Origin: Mesostigma viride
Lineage: Eukaryota; Streptophyta; Mesostigmatophyceae; Mesostigmatales; Mesostigmataceae
Length of the DNA: 64,000 nt
Direction: 5' to 3'
Assembly: GCA_009746045.1 (NCBI GenBank)
Contig: RPFO01000384.1
Span: forward strand, 347,837 to 411,836
In this document: positions 9,980-18,537 of the stretch, one piece after another
Position numbering within the stretch: position 1 is the first letter of the stretch
Layout: each line of letters begins with the position of its first letter
The notes under the pieces: generated by a model
What the model saw: only the letters and a program-made list of their open reading frames with translations
Told to the model about the DNA's origin: nothing
Databases searched by the model: none
Translations under genes and position numbers: made by a program

Positions 9980-12769
9980 TCAACCTTGTGTAGTCAACAG
10001 CATGAACCCCAGCCAAAGCCTGGCTGTATCCTGATTAAAATCAGAGTGAGTGTACCATGGTCCATGAGCCTTAGTACAGACTAAAATACAGGTATTATGC
10101 CATTGCTCCCTACCCAGAGGAAACTTGGACTTAATGATGGAGATCAGCTCCTTAAGCCACGACGTGGGAGCTATCAGATGTAGGTCATCCCCGTGCAGCG
10201 AAGCATACACTGGTAGGCCTTCCCATTGCCCCAGAAACAGACAGGGGTCTACAGGAGAGACCTTCAAGTTGCAATGCTCCTTCAGGAAACGGTTTAAAGT
10301 CTCCCTCCAGATTATTGGACTTGACCTCAGGCCCTCCAGGCCCTTGAGGATTTTAAGGAACTCCGTGTGGATGTCCCTTTTCCATACAGCAGGCACCCTA
10401 ACATAGAAAGGCGTCTTGCCCTCCCACTTTTCCTGTGCCACATCTGCATCCCCCTCCAGAAATGCCCTCTTGAAGTCTACCACCACTGAGCCATAGTCCA
10501 AGCCCTTGTTGAGAAGGCCTAGAAATACACACAGCAGCAGCCTCGAAGTGTCATGCAACATGCCAGGGGTGTACAACTCCTCAGCAGTGCACTCACCAGT
10601 ACCCTTGAACTCATTCAGCACTGGCCTGACATGTGGTACCTTGACCCCGTCCACCTCCTTCATCTTGATGACAAACTTGAGCTTGAGTAGACGTCGTGCA
10701 GGAGGCAGGTCATTGACAGGTTCCACGCATTTCTTGGAGATCCAGTCCTCCCCAGATTTAATCAGACCCAGTGTGACCTGGGGACACATAATGGGAGAGG
10801 ACATGAGCTTCACCAGGCCTTGGTAGTTGATAGGGCTGTGTCCAGCAAGTGAGTGAGGACCAATGCCCAAACTGCTTGGATGACTAGCAGCTGGCAATAT
10901 GAGGTCATCAACCAAGGGCTCCTGCCCCTGGCACACTTGCACACGCTTAACCGTCCTGGTTACTGCACGTGATAGGTGAGTGGTCCTGAAATTAATCAGT
11001 GGGACCTGACCAGCCCCTTCCTTAGTCAGGAGAGAGGACGTGATCACTACCCCATCCTGGCATAGGAAATTCTGCCCCAGAAGAGCAGGTCCTTGATAGC
11101 CCTCCAAGACACAAAAAGCAGTGTCCTGTCCAAGGATAGGAATGAATACCTCACCCAGTACCTTCACGTGTACCCCGCCACTGAAGTCAGACACAAACTG
11201 ATAGCTGGGTTCAGACATGCTGTACCCTGCTGCAGCCCTGGTCCCAATGATGGAAACCTGAGAATTAGTGTCTACCTCTAAGGCAGTGTCCAGCCCCAGA
11301 TTGCCATGCCACCTGAGCTTGGCTACCTTGGGCTGCTTCTTGGCTCTTTGTAGAGCCCCAATCAATCCAGCCAAACTTGTCCCCCTGGGCTTGGTTAGTG
11401 CCTTGGGCTTGACAGTTGACTCCCCAGCTGTTGACCTTGCAGCCTGTTCAACAAGTACCTCTGCAACCTGGCCAGGGCTGACAGATTCCCCTGCAACAGA
11501 TGTGGTCATTGCGTCAGTGATGTCACCTGGGACCTGAAAATCCTGCAGATCCTGTGAGCCTTGTGCCTGACTGCCCTCATTCATCAGGTTAGGCTTGACA
11601 TATGACCAACTCAGCCGGTGCACATGCTTTGGTTCGTCCTCCATGCTGACCAAGCATGCGTGGCTAGCTTCATCCACCTGGGTAACCACCCCAGGACTCC
11701 AGCTACCACGTTTGCCATAAAGGCTAGGTTCCTTCCAAGCTAGGACCTTCTGACCCACTTGTGGCTCCAGCATCTTCCAACCCCGGTCCTTCTCCCTCAG
11801 CTTGGCAAAGGTGACATGTGCAGCATGTTTCCAGCCCTCCAGCACATGTGGTGGGCACAGGCCATGATATAGACCCATTGGGCTGACAGCAACTCCATCA
11901 TAGTAGAAGTTAACCCTGCTGTTCAGCTGCTGCTCCACGTTCCTCAGCCATGCACTCCTGACAAGTGCAGGTGCAGACAAGGGTACCCAGTCTTCAGAGA
12001 TGATCAATTTCTTGACCTCCTGGATTGCCCTCTCGATAGCACCCTGCTGCCCATGAGCCTCCCTAGGTGTAACCAGCAACTCAGGAAGGGTAGGATCACC
12101 CTTGAGATGCTGAAACTGCATGTCCACCTGGATCCTTGTGGTAGGAAACTTGGCTCTTACATTCTGCAGGGCAGCCAGCAAGTACCTGTTCTTCATAGAA
12201 GGTAAATGCTCTAGCACCTTGTATTTCGTGTACCTGTCTACGCACACCAACAGTTGCATGCCCCTGATGTGTTGGATATCACACTGTAGATCGCCAATGC
12301 TCTGAGGTAGAGCTTTGGCATGTGATTTCCTGGGCTTGTTGGAGGACAACTGGCACTTACACCGTGAGGCAGCTTGCTGACACGCCTTAAGAAGGGGTGC
12401 CCTGCCCATACGGAAGGCAAAGTTGTTTGACAGAGAAGTGGCATGCCCAAACATGTTGTGGATTATGGCACCCAACTCCTGGTACACAGAGGAAGCAGTC
12501 CCTGGCACAGTCAGGACTGTGCTATCAGGTTGTCCAGCATCACCATGCTGACTTCCATCCTGTTCTGACTCAGAGCCTGAGTCACCCTGCTCATGCCCAA
12601 CACCTGGACTGCCAGCAGGGACCACATGCATACCACCAGAGGCCTTCACACCCCTCTGTGGTTGTACATTGGTTTCTCTCAAAATGAGAGGTCCACCCTC
12701 GTGCCCAGCACGAGGATGCATGGGGTCAGACATTCTTACAGCTGCATCAGCTGTCAAGGACGTCTTCAT
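9980..12769 (-). CDS. Element F pol: integrase, protease, RT; RNase H missing
   Basis: 929 codons from the first ATG. In order: integrase zinc finger (HNMFGHA ... CKCQL, about 105-150), catalytic D in LQCDIQHI (about 161), D in IQVDMQF, E in QQGAIERAIQEV (about 245). A retropepsin-like domain comes after the integrase: LEVDTNSQVSIIG (about 499) and later ALLGQNFL. Then RT with VVDFKRAFLEGD (about 764) and SLHGDDLHL (about 858). X has the same order and continues into RNase H, but F ends shortly after the RT thumb. The frame is the same as gag and stays open back to the gag UGA at 12911-12913, so readthrough is the likely route of expression. Confidence 0.88.
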   Translation of the reverse strand: MKTSLTADAAVRMSDPMHPRAGHEGGPLILRETNVQPQRGVKASGGMHVVPAGSPGVGHEQGDSGSESEQDGSQHGDAGQPDSTVLTVPGTASSVYQELGAIIHNMFGHATSLSNNFAFRMGRAPLLKACQQAASRCKCQLSSNKPRKSHAKALPQSIGDLQCDIQHIRGMQLLVCVDRYTKYKVLEHLPSMKNRYLLAALQNVRAKFPTTRIQVDMQFQHLKGDPTLPELLVTPREAHGQQGAIERAIQEVKKLIISEDWVPLSAPALVRSAWLRNVEQQLNSRVNFYYDGVAVSPMGLYHGLCPPHVLEGWKHAAHVTFAKLREKDRGWKMLEPQVGQKVLAWKEPSLYGKRGSWSPGVVTQVDEASHACLVSMEDEPKHVHRLSWSYVKPNLMNEGSQAQGSQDLQDFQVPGDITDAMTTSVAGESVSPGQVAEVLVEQAARSTAGESTVKPKALTKPRGTSLAGLIGALQRAKKQPKVAKLRWHGNLGLDTALEVDTNSQVSIIGTRAAAGYSMSEPSYQFVSDFSGGVHVKVLGEVFIPILGQDTAFCVLEGYQGPALLGQNFLCQDGVVITSSLLTKEGAGQVPLINFRTTHLSRAVTRTVKRVQVCQGQEPLVDDLILPAASHPSSLGIGPHSLAGHSPINYQGLVKLMSSPIMCPQVTLGLIKSGEDWISKKCVEPVNDLPPARRLLKLKFVIKMKEVDGVKVPHVRPVLNEFKGTGECTAEELYTPGMLHDTSRLLLCVFLGLLNKGLDYGSVVVDFKRAFLEGDADVAQEKWEGKTPFYVRVPAVWKRDIHTEFLKILKGLEGLRSSPIIWRETLNRFLKEHCNLKVSPVDPCLFLGQWEGLPVYASLHGDDLHLIAPTSWLKELISIIKSKFPLGREQWHNTCILVCTKAHGPWYTHSDFNQDTARLWLGFMLLTTQG

Positions 12770-12910
12770 AGGAACCTGTACCTCTCCAGGTGACCTGGGG
12801 CCACCCTGAACCTGGAGATCACCCTCTTGTTGCCCAGATATAAAATCTGCATTGGAGCACCTGGCCTCCCCCTTGGGTGAATTAAGGTGTGTAGGGGTTG
12901 CCTCAGACAG

Positions 12911-12913
12911 TCA
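12911..12913 (-). promoter_or_regulatory. In-frame UGA between gag and pol of F (readthrough candidate)
   Basis: The stop is read CAG-TGA-CTG. Gag and pol share one frame across it. X has the same arrangement with CAT-TGA-CTT. UGA followed by CU resembles known leaky contexts (UGA-CUA). Confidence 0.55.
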
Positions 12914-14023
12914 CTGCTCCTTGTTGTCTTCTTGCTGACTGCCTTTTGAAGGCTGGCCTGCCTGGGACTTGTTGTTGTTCTTGTTGTTGTTGTTATTCTT
13001 GTTGCTGCCCTGGCCCTGGGACTTCTTGAAGCTGGGACACTCCTTCTTGATGTGCCCCCACCCCTTGCACAGGTAGCATTGTATCTTTGACTTGCCCTGG
13101 CCTCCTCCCCCGTTGTCAGGCGCGTTGCCCTGCTTGGGCTTACCACCCACCCGCCTGAACACCGACTTGGAGTGTGACCTCCTGTCAGAGTCAGGTGAAT
13201 GATCGCCCTTGCGCTTGTTATGGTTGCCCCTACGCCCTCCTTGGCTTCGGTCAGCCTCGGACGATTTGGAGCCCCCCTGGGCACGCCCACCTGCGTGGGT
13301 AGCCTTCACTGCTGGCACTCCTCCCTCAAACAGCTCCTCTGCCTCGAGTGCTTGTTTGATTATGACCTTGTAGGCCTTGAGGGTTGAGTGTGGGGCACAC
13401 ATGACCTTTAAGGAGCCACGTGTCGCCTTATCCAGCCCAGAAACCTTGAGCCAGTTGGTCAGGGCTATGTTATCAGCAACATTAAAGCCGTGAGCCCTGC
13501 CCTCCTCAACCATTTTACAATAGTTAAGGAAGTTCTGAATCAGGTCTCCTTTGACCTCCCACCCCTGGTATTTATCCTGCCAATGGATCCCCACTTTCTT
13601 CCTCTGATCCTCTAGCAGCTCCTTTAACTCTGCCACGTAGCTGGACCAGGCCTTGTTGGCCTTCTTACACTCTCTAGTGAGGTCCTTTATCTGATCTGTA
13701 CACTTGCCAAAAGTCTGGCTACCTATCCAGATCTGGTAATAGTTTGTACCACCGTACAAACTTGGAAACCCCTCTAGCCCCTCCACAAACTCCTCAGCCT
13801 GCTTGGGCTTTGTGTCTGACGTGACAGGTTGCAGTTGATTCACAATAAGCAAACCCTGGGTAGTGAGATCATAACCAAGAACAGCTTGTGCATTATTATT
13901 ATTGTGATGAAGGTTGGTAATCTCTCCGGTAACCCCCACGTCATCTACGTGAGCGGTCCCACTACTAGCACCACCATTATTCCCACTGGCTGGGGCACCT
14001 TTGCTACGGCGCCCGTCTGCCAT
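12911..14023 (-). CDS. Element F gag
   Basis: 370 aa with an ATG at 14023. A helical capsid-like region (about 65-235, including EEFVEGLEGFPSLYGG) is followed by a basic Ser/Gly-rich linker, the knuckle CYLCKGWGHIKKEC (about 313-327) and an Asn/Lys repeat tail. The stop is TGA followed by CTG. The 47 codons between this TGA and the pol ATG contain no further stop in the same frame. The structural role is inferred from position and knuckle. Confidence 0.88.
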   Translation of the reverse strand: MADGRRSKGAPASGNNGGASSGTAHVDDVGVTGEITNLHHNNNNAQAVLGYDLTTQGLLIVNQLQPVTSDTKPKQAEEFVEGLEGFPSLYGGTNYYQIWIGSQTFGKCTDQIKDLTRECKKANKAWSSYVAELKELLEDQRKKVGIHWQDKYQGWEVKGDLIQNFLNYCKMVEEGRAHGFNVADNIALTNWLKVSGLDKATRGSLKVMCAPHSTLKAYKVIIKQALEAEELFEGGVPAVKATHAGGRAQGGSKSSEADRSQGGRRGNHNKRKGDHSPDSDRRSHSKSVFRRVGGKPKQGNAPDNGGGGQGKSKIQCYLCKGWGHIKKECPSFKKSQGQGSNKNNNNNKNNNKSQAGQPSKGSQQEDNKEQ

Positions 14024-14193
14024 TCTGCACTACAAGCTATTCAAAAACACCTCAGCAAAGCAGCAGATTAAAGTATGTACAAAGAATTGTCGCAACTGCC
14101 GCCTGCGCCGGTGTCGCCTCCGCCCCCCCGCGAATCGCCGTTGAAAAATCGACAAAATTGTCGACGAGTACTGGAGAAGAAAATTTGGCCGAC
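14024..14193 (-). other. Element F spacer between ORF0 and gag
   Basis: 170 bp without an ORF. ORF0 and gag are in different frames here. Confidence 0.4.
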
Positions 14194-14607
14194 CTAGTAG
14201 TCAAGGCCCCTGAAGTCGCAGTACTCGTATGCGAACTCACGATCCTCCATATCCAGCGCCGGACCTGCACCGGTATGTATCAAAACCGGTGTGCTTCCCG
14301 CCGCGTAAGTTGCGATGCGCCGACGCGCGACGAGACGCAGAGGATGTGTAAAGATCGACAACAATTCCCACCCCGCGGGAATCCACTCTCGCAGAGATGC
14401 GAGAAATGCCACCAGGTTAATGAGAACCTGGCGTTCGCGACTGCGTACGCCGCGCGTGAGCAGCGATAGCAACGCGAGATCTTGAAATAAGTTTGTCGAC
14501 ACCGCCGGCGCGCCCCCCGTGCGTAGCGATGCCCAGTTTTGTAAGTTTCTCTGGTAGCCGGTGAGTGAAGAGATGGCGTTATCCAACTCCTCAATGGCAG
14601 TGGTGAC
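14194..14607 (-). CDS. Element F ORF0, C-terminal part (split by E)
   Basis: The C-terminal 135 or so codons of a protein of about 236 aa whose start is at 48249. It was split by element E with TSD gtgac; removal of E rejoins the frame (VNEVTTAIEE around the join). The sequence is rich in Leu, Arg and Ala and looks mostly helical. I recognise no family. It sits between the 5' LTR and gag, where X and G also have an extra ORF. A structural or nucleic-acid-binding role is possible but not shown. Confidence 0.6.
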   Translation of the reverse strand, partial: VTTAIEELDNAISSLTGYQRNLQNWASLRTGGAPAVSTNLFQDLALLSLLTRGVRSRERQVLINLVAFLASLREWIPAGWELLSIFTHPLRLVARRRIATYAAGSTPVLIHTGAGPALDMEDREFAYEYCDFRGLDY

Positions 14608-15179
14608 TGTTACGTCGCGTAACAATTCGTTGTAGTTACGGACGTAAATTAGGTCTTTGGCCTCCGTTGATCCTAGGTTTACGTGTAGTTCTAGTTGGGA
14701 CCTGATTGTCCTCGTAACAGTACCGTGGTATATTGGGTGCCTTTGGGCGCCGCGCCGCGTACCTTATTAGTGGTCCTTATCCTTCGGTAGAATGTAGTGG
14801 ACCGGCGTGCATCTGTGCACCTGCTTGTGTTTCTGTGTTTCTGCAGGCGAGGGCCAGGTCGGCCCGAGCCAGTTGGACCGTTGGTGACCATTTATGCACG
14901 TTCCACTCCTTGTGTGGTCACTCGGCGTGTGTTAAATGAATTAACACATATTAGCTTGGGTCACGGCAGTGTAGTTGTGTTTCCTTCCTCTTTTCCTGGA
15001 GTAAACGGGTTTGATTAAATGGCCTATGGCATATTACAGTAGTACATATGTAAATGCATTGAGATCTGGTTCGTCTCGGTCGTCTTTCGCTAGGGGTGTA
15101 AATAGAAGCGGCCTCACTAGTCTAGGTAGTATCAGGACAGGTAGAGGTAGAGGTGGCGGCCGAGGCTTGCGGCGTAACA
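14608..15179 (+). repeat. 5' LTR of element E
   Basis: It starts with the palindrome TGTTACGTCGCGTAACA and ends GGCGTAACA, canonical TG...CA. It is identical in length to 47376-47947. Confidence 0.95.
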
Positions 15180-15325
15180 ATGGACTCGGAGGTAGTTTAG
15201 ATAGAGAGCGAGACGACGATCCTTTGCAACATACGTCATTGAATCAACCCTTCCGCGTCTGGGAAAAAGAAGACGACACCTACTTGAAAGGTAATGGGCG
15301 GGTCGCCGTCAAGCTAGGGGGATAG
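15026..15325 (+). CDS. Small ORF starting in the E LTR and crossing the primer site
   Basis: 99 aa from an ATG inside the LTR. It is Ser/Arg/Gly-rich with an RG repeat near residue 40, then reads through the primer site (NNGLGG) into the leader. Coding status is uncertain. D has a similarly placed ORF (59730-60041) that also begins in its LTR and crosses the primer site, but the two proteins are otherwise unalike. Confidence 0.3.
   Translation: MAYYSSTYVNALRSGSSRSSFARGVNRSGLTSLGSIRTGRGRGGGRGLRRNNGLGGSLDRERDDDPLQHTSLNQPFRVWEKEDDTYLKGNGRVAVKLGG
15181..15192 (+). other. Primer-binding site of E
   Basis: TGGACTCGGAGG starts one base after the LTR. It is complementary to a tRNA 3' end CCTCCGAGTCCA. 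A and D use the same site. I cannot tell which tRNA it is. Confidence 0.8.
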
Positions 15326-15707
15326 TGCTGCCTGATTCAGGACACGCCCTGCCTAGAAGTTAGACCTGCTCGAAGCGGAAACTCCTTTCGTATATAGTTC
15401 CTTTTCCTCGTCTTGTTTTCCTTAGAAAGATGGTTTATTGCCGTAGACAGTTGCTGGTTTTGGTTCGACGATAGAGAGACGGCTAGCGTCTCGTAGATTA
15501 CCCTTTTTCTGCATCGTGCCTGCTTCGTATTTAGACGACCCATCGCCGGACGCAGAATTCTTGAAACCGGATACTTACGACCACCTGGCGCTGGAAACAT
15601 CGCCCCTACGTGCGTCGTCAATCTGGTTCGGTTTCAGACACCCGAGATAAGTCGCCTTCTCCTCGTTCTCCTCATTTGACTGCTCAAGACCTACCAGGTG
15701 CGTTACC
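15193..15707 (+). other. Element E leader
   Basis: Untranslated leader between the primer site and the first full ORF. Apart from the end of the small LTR ORF I see nothing specific. Confidence 0.5.
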
Positions 15708-16106
15708 ATGAGCCAACGGCGATCTTTTACTGCTCCTTCCCATTCTTCTAGCGATAATAGTCTAGCTAAATATTACGTAGTGATTACGCCTCAATGGTCC
15801 TCCATTTTCCTTTCTTGGTCCGACGCTAGGAAGATCGTTCAGAATCGTGTATACAACGTAATTAGGTATAAGAAATTTATGTCCTTTGAAGAAGCTCAGC
15901 AGTTCCTTATAGATCATAGCCAAACAGATTTAGGCCTTCATGTACGCCCTATTCCTCATGGTCGTCCTCCAGTAGAAGCTCTAGTCTTTGCTACCCCTCC
16001 TTCTTCTCCCCCTAAACGGGCTGCATCTGCATCTGCATCTGCTTCAGACACTCCTCTCACTTTGGAGTTTGGTTCCCTATCCATTACTGTTGTTAAAAAG
16101 GATTGA
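15708..16106 (+). CDS. E accessory protein with RNase H1/caulimovirus-VI hybrid-binding domain
   Basis: 132 aa with an ATG at 15708. Residues about 22-68 match the small domain found at the N-terminus of RNase H1 and in caulimovirus P6 (Cauli_VI/RHBD type): YYVVITPQW, FLSWSDARKIV, YKKFMSFEEAQQFL. The aromatic-rich start, SW..A in the middle, KKF and the final EA..F are the signature positions. In RNase H1 this domain binds RNA-DNA hybrids. The tail is Pro/Ser-rich. D encodes a second protein with the same domain upstream of its gag (58557-59144). A role in holding or processing the hybrid during reverse transcription is inference. Confidence 0.75.
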   Translation: MSQRRSFTAPSHSSSDNSLAKYYVVITPQWSSIFLSWSDARKIVQNRVYNVIRYKKFMSFEEAQQFLIDHSQTDLGLHVRPIPHGRPPVEALVFATPPSSPPKRAASASASASDTPLTLEFGSLSITVVKKD

Positions 16107-16197
16107 TTTTAATTTTGTTCTTGCTGCAGACCTTCAAGGTTTTTCCTTTTTCTTTTGTTGCTTTCTTCTAGATTCCTATTCCTTTACGTAATCAAAG

Positions 16198-17928
16198 ATG
16201 GATCCAGTGGGTGGAGATATGTCGCCTATACCTACCAATAATAATAATACTACTACTACTAATAACAATAACAACAACAATACTCGTGGTAACCGACGGG
16301 ACTCCTTGGAAACGGTACACCATCTTACCCCTCAAGGTATTCTGCGTACCTCACCCCCTTCTCCTGTTGCTGGTGGTCGCCGTCGTCCCTCCATTACCCC
16401 GCCTACCTATGAACAACGTATTTCCCAAGTCAGATTTAGTGATGAACCTTCTTTTGTTGTGAACCAGGCCCCTGCCCCTTCTGCAACCTTGGCTCACCCC
16501 TCCAGCAGGTCCTCACTCACTAACAATTCTTCTAGGCCTCCTTCCCACCCTGTGCCTTCAATGCCTGCCATTAACACGGGTCGTACCCCTGCCCCTGTCG
16601 GCCCTTCTGGGCGCCCTAGTGCAGTTCCCTTTTACCCACCTGCTTCCTGGTCCTACCCGGAGACGGCCTATGAGGCTGCCCAGGTCCCTACCCGTGTGGC
16701 TGATTTAGAAGTTAACAATGATTTTAGTACCATGCCCCTAGATGATAGGAACTATGATCATTTTGCCTACTCCTCTCTTCGTGAGCAATATACTGTTCCC
16801 TTCTCCTATGGGCACCATCCTGAAACGGTGGCTTCCTCTAGACCCCTACCCAAGACTTTTCCTATCCCTTCCTTCTATCCCGCTTATGTAGCAGTGGAAG
16901 ATAGTGGCCCTATGGGAAAAACTGATTCTTCTAATCCCCCTAAGCCTCCTGCTCTTCCCCTCTTTGCTAACCTTCCTAAGCTGGATGTCAAGTCTACCCC
17001 TCAACAGTTTTTCACCTTCATTATGTTGCTCACCCAGAACACAGAGTCCTGGCAGAACCACAATAGGTGGCGCCTCTCTGATGCTGTACTAGTTCCTCAT
17101 TATCTTACTACCTGCATTACTCCTGAGCTTGCTAACCTCATCCAGTGTGAGTCTCTTGCCTCTCATGCCTACCCAAACTCTGTAGCAGAATTGTTCAAGC
17201 GTTTAGAGAACCATTTAGTCCCTCCCGATGCAGATTGGCAGGATAGATTATCATTTGGTACCTTGCAACATGGTACCAAATCCTTCAAAGAATATATGAA
17301 AGAGTTTGATGCTCAGATGGTACGAATTAGGGATCTGTCGGGTGCAGAAGTGCGTGCCCGCTTCCTTCAGGGCCTCAGTAGACCCCTATTGCGTGAAGTC
17401 AAACGCCAGTTCTCTGCCTACCGTTTTACTGACCTGCCCCTCAAGCATGTGCGCCAGCATCTTTTACGTGTAGCAGATTTCTTCTCCACGCCTTCTCTTC
17501 CTACCCGTTCCCGTATTAATAATATTAGCCTTACCCCTGAGGAGGAGAACTCCTATGTAGAAGAACTAGATATTTGTGTGACTGACCTTTCAGCTTTGGA
17601 TGTCTCGCATATCACCTGTTATCATTGTAAAGAAGTAGGACATCTCAAACGGGAGTGCCCCAAGTTCCTTTCGGGTGCTCCTCCTCATCCCGACGCCCGC
17701 CCTCCTCGTACCCCTCAGCGTGCTCCTATTCGTCCCATTTCAGGACGCATTCCTTCACCTACCCCTAGTAGGCTGAATGCTTTGCAGACAGGATCCCCTG
17801 GGTTCCCCTATGATAATCAGGCTCCCGCACCCTCTTCAATCCCTCGTGACCCTCCAGCAGTGGCTTTTCCGCCAGGGTCTTCTTCGGGGTTAGTTCCTAT
17901 GGATTTGGGGGGGGAGGGGGAACAGTAG
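16198..17928 (+). CDS. Element E gag
   Basis: 576 aa with an ATG at 16198. An Asn/Thr tract (residues about 14-33) opens it, then a long Pro/Ser-rich region, a capsid-like core (about 300-440, DRLSFGTLQHGTKSF and KEYMKEFDAQM), the knuckle CYHCKEVGHLKREC (about 473-487) and a Pro-rich tail. The last codons lie in a G-run (17907-17920). The pol frame overlaps here in the -1 frame and is open through the stop, so a -1 shift at the G-run can make Gag-Pol. Confidence 0.92.
   Translation: MDPVGGDMSPIPTNNNNTTTTNNNNNNNTRGNRRDSLETVHHLTPQGILRTSPPSPVAGGRRRPSITPPTYEQRISQVRFSDEPSFVVNQAPAPSATLAHPSSRSSLTNNSSRPPSHPVPSMPAINTGRTPAPVGPSGRPSAVPFYPPASWSYPETAYEAAQVPTRVADLEVNNDFSTMPLDDRNYDHFAYSSLREQYTVPFSYGHHPETVASSRPLPKTFPIPSFYPAYVAVEDSGPMGKTDSSNPPKPPALPLFANLPKLDVKSTPQQFFTFIMLLTQNTESWQNHNRWRLSDAVLVPHYLTTCITPELANLIQCESLASHAYPNSVAELFKRLENHLVPPDADWQDRLSFGTLQHGTKSFKEYMKEFDAQMVRIRDLSGAEVRARFLQGLSRPLLREVKRQFSAYRFTDLPLKHVRQHLLRVADFFSTPSLPTRSRINNISLTPEEENSYVEELDICVTDLSALDVSHITCYHCKEVGHLKRECPKFLSGAPPHPDARPPRTPQRAPIRPISGRIPSPTPSRLNALQTGSPGFPYDNQAPAPSSIPRDPPAVAFPPGSSSGLVPMDLGGEGEQ
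17907..17926 (+). promoter_or_regulatory. G-run at the E gag-pol overlap, candidate -1 frameshift site
   Basis: A run of eight G, then A and five G, precedes the gag TAG. Shifting one base back leads into the protease frame without a stop. Pol has no ATG near its start (the frame's first start-like codon is TTG at 17991). Confidence 0.55.
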
Positions 17929-17990
17929 GCCTGTCAGCCGGGGGTAACCTGGACAGGTCCTTAGCTAGTACCCCAAATAATAATTTTTGC

Positions 17991-18537
17991 TTGCCTGTTT
18001 TTATAACCTCGGTAGGATCTGACTCATCCCTACCCCTACGTGTGCGTCCTCTTATGTTCTTGAATGGTGGCTTAACCATCCCTCATACTGTTGTAGACCC
18101 CTTCTTGCATGCTGATGAACTCTTGACTGTCTCTGTGTTAGTAGATAGCGGTGCGGCTAGCTCCTTTGTGAGCGAAGCCCTAGTTAGGCGTTTAGGACTA
18201 GTCCCTACCCCTCACACAAAAACGGTCACTGTCCATTATGCTGACGGTCGCACCAGTCATTCCCCTGGTACGGTGTCCCTTCCCCTGGTCATACAAGGAC
18301 GTACGGTCAACCTGACTGCCACTATAGGCCCTATCACTACAGCTGATGTACTACTAGGATTAGATTGGCACCAGGATAATAAAATTACTATTAACTATGA
18401 TACTATGGTCATTTGGTTTCCAGATAGCTCTTACTGGGTACCAGAACGACATTATAGATTAGAAAATTTATCCTTGGTAGATATTACTCCTCCTACACCT
18501 GTTGATCCTCCTGTTAGACCTATACCTGAAGTATTAA
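17991..18537 (+). CDS. Element E pol, protease part (before P2)
   Basis: Retropepsin domain with LVDSGAASSFVS (D-S-G, about residue 54 of this segment) and later ADVLLGLDWH, the usual ILG-type second motif. The frame is open upstream into the gag overlap. It is cut by P2 at the TTAA at 18534-18537; the frame resumes at 20241 as VLMSNDELRSEL, parallel to ADILMSKREFKRMM in A. The protease cleaves Gag and Pol in the particle. Confidence 0.9.

Noticed and set aside
12766-13290. Arg/Thr/Ser-rich 174-codon frame between F gag and pol
   Set aside because: It overlaps the gag zinc knuckle in another frame and has shadow composition; the gag-pol frame itself is continuous apart from one UGA.
14608-15179. 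E LTR and F ORF0 frames running into each other as one gene
   Set aside because: The overlap arises only because E inserted at gtgac; the native continuation is at 47948.
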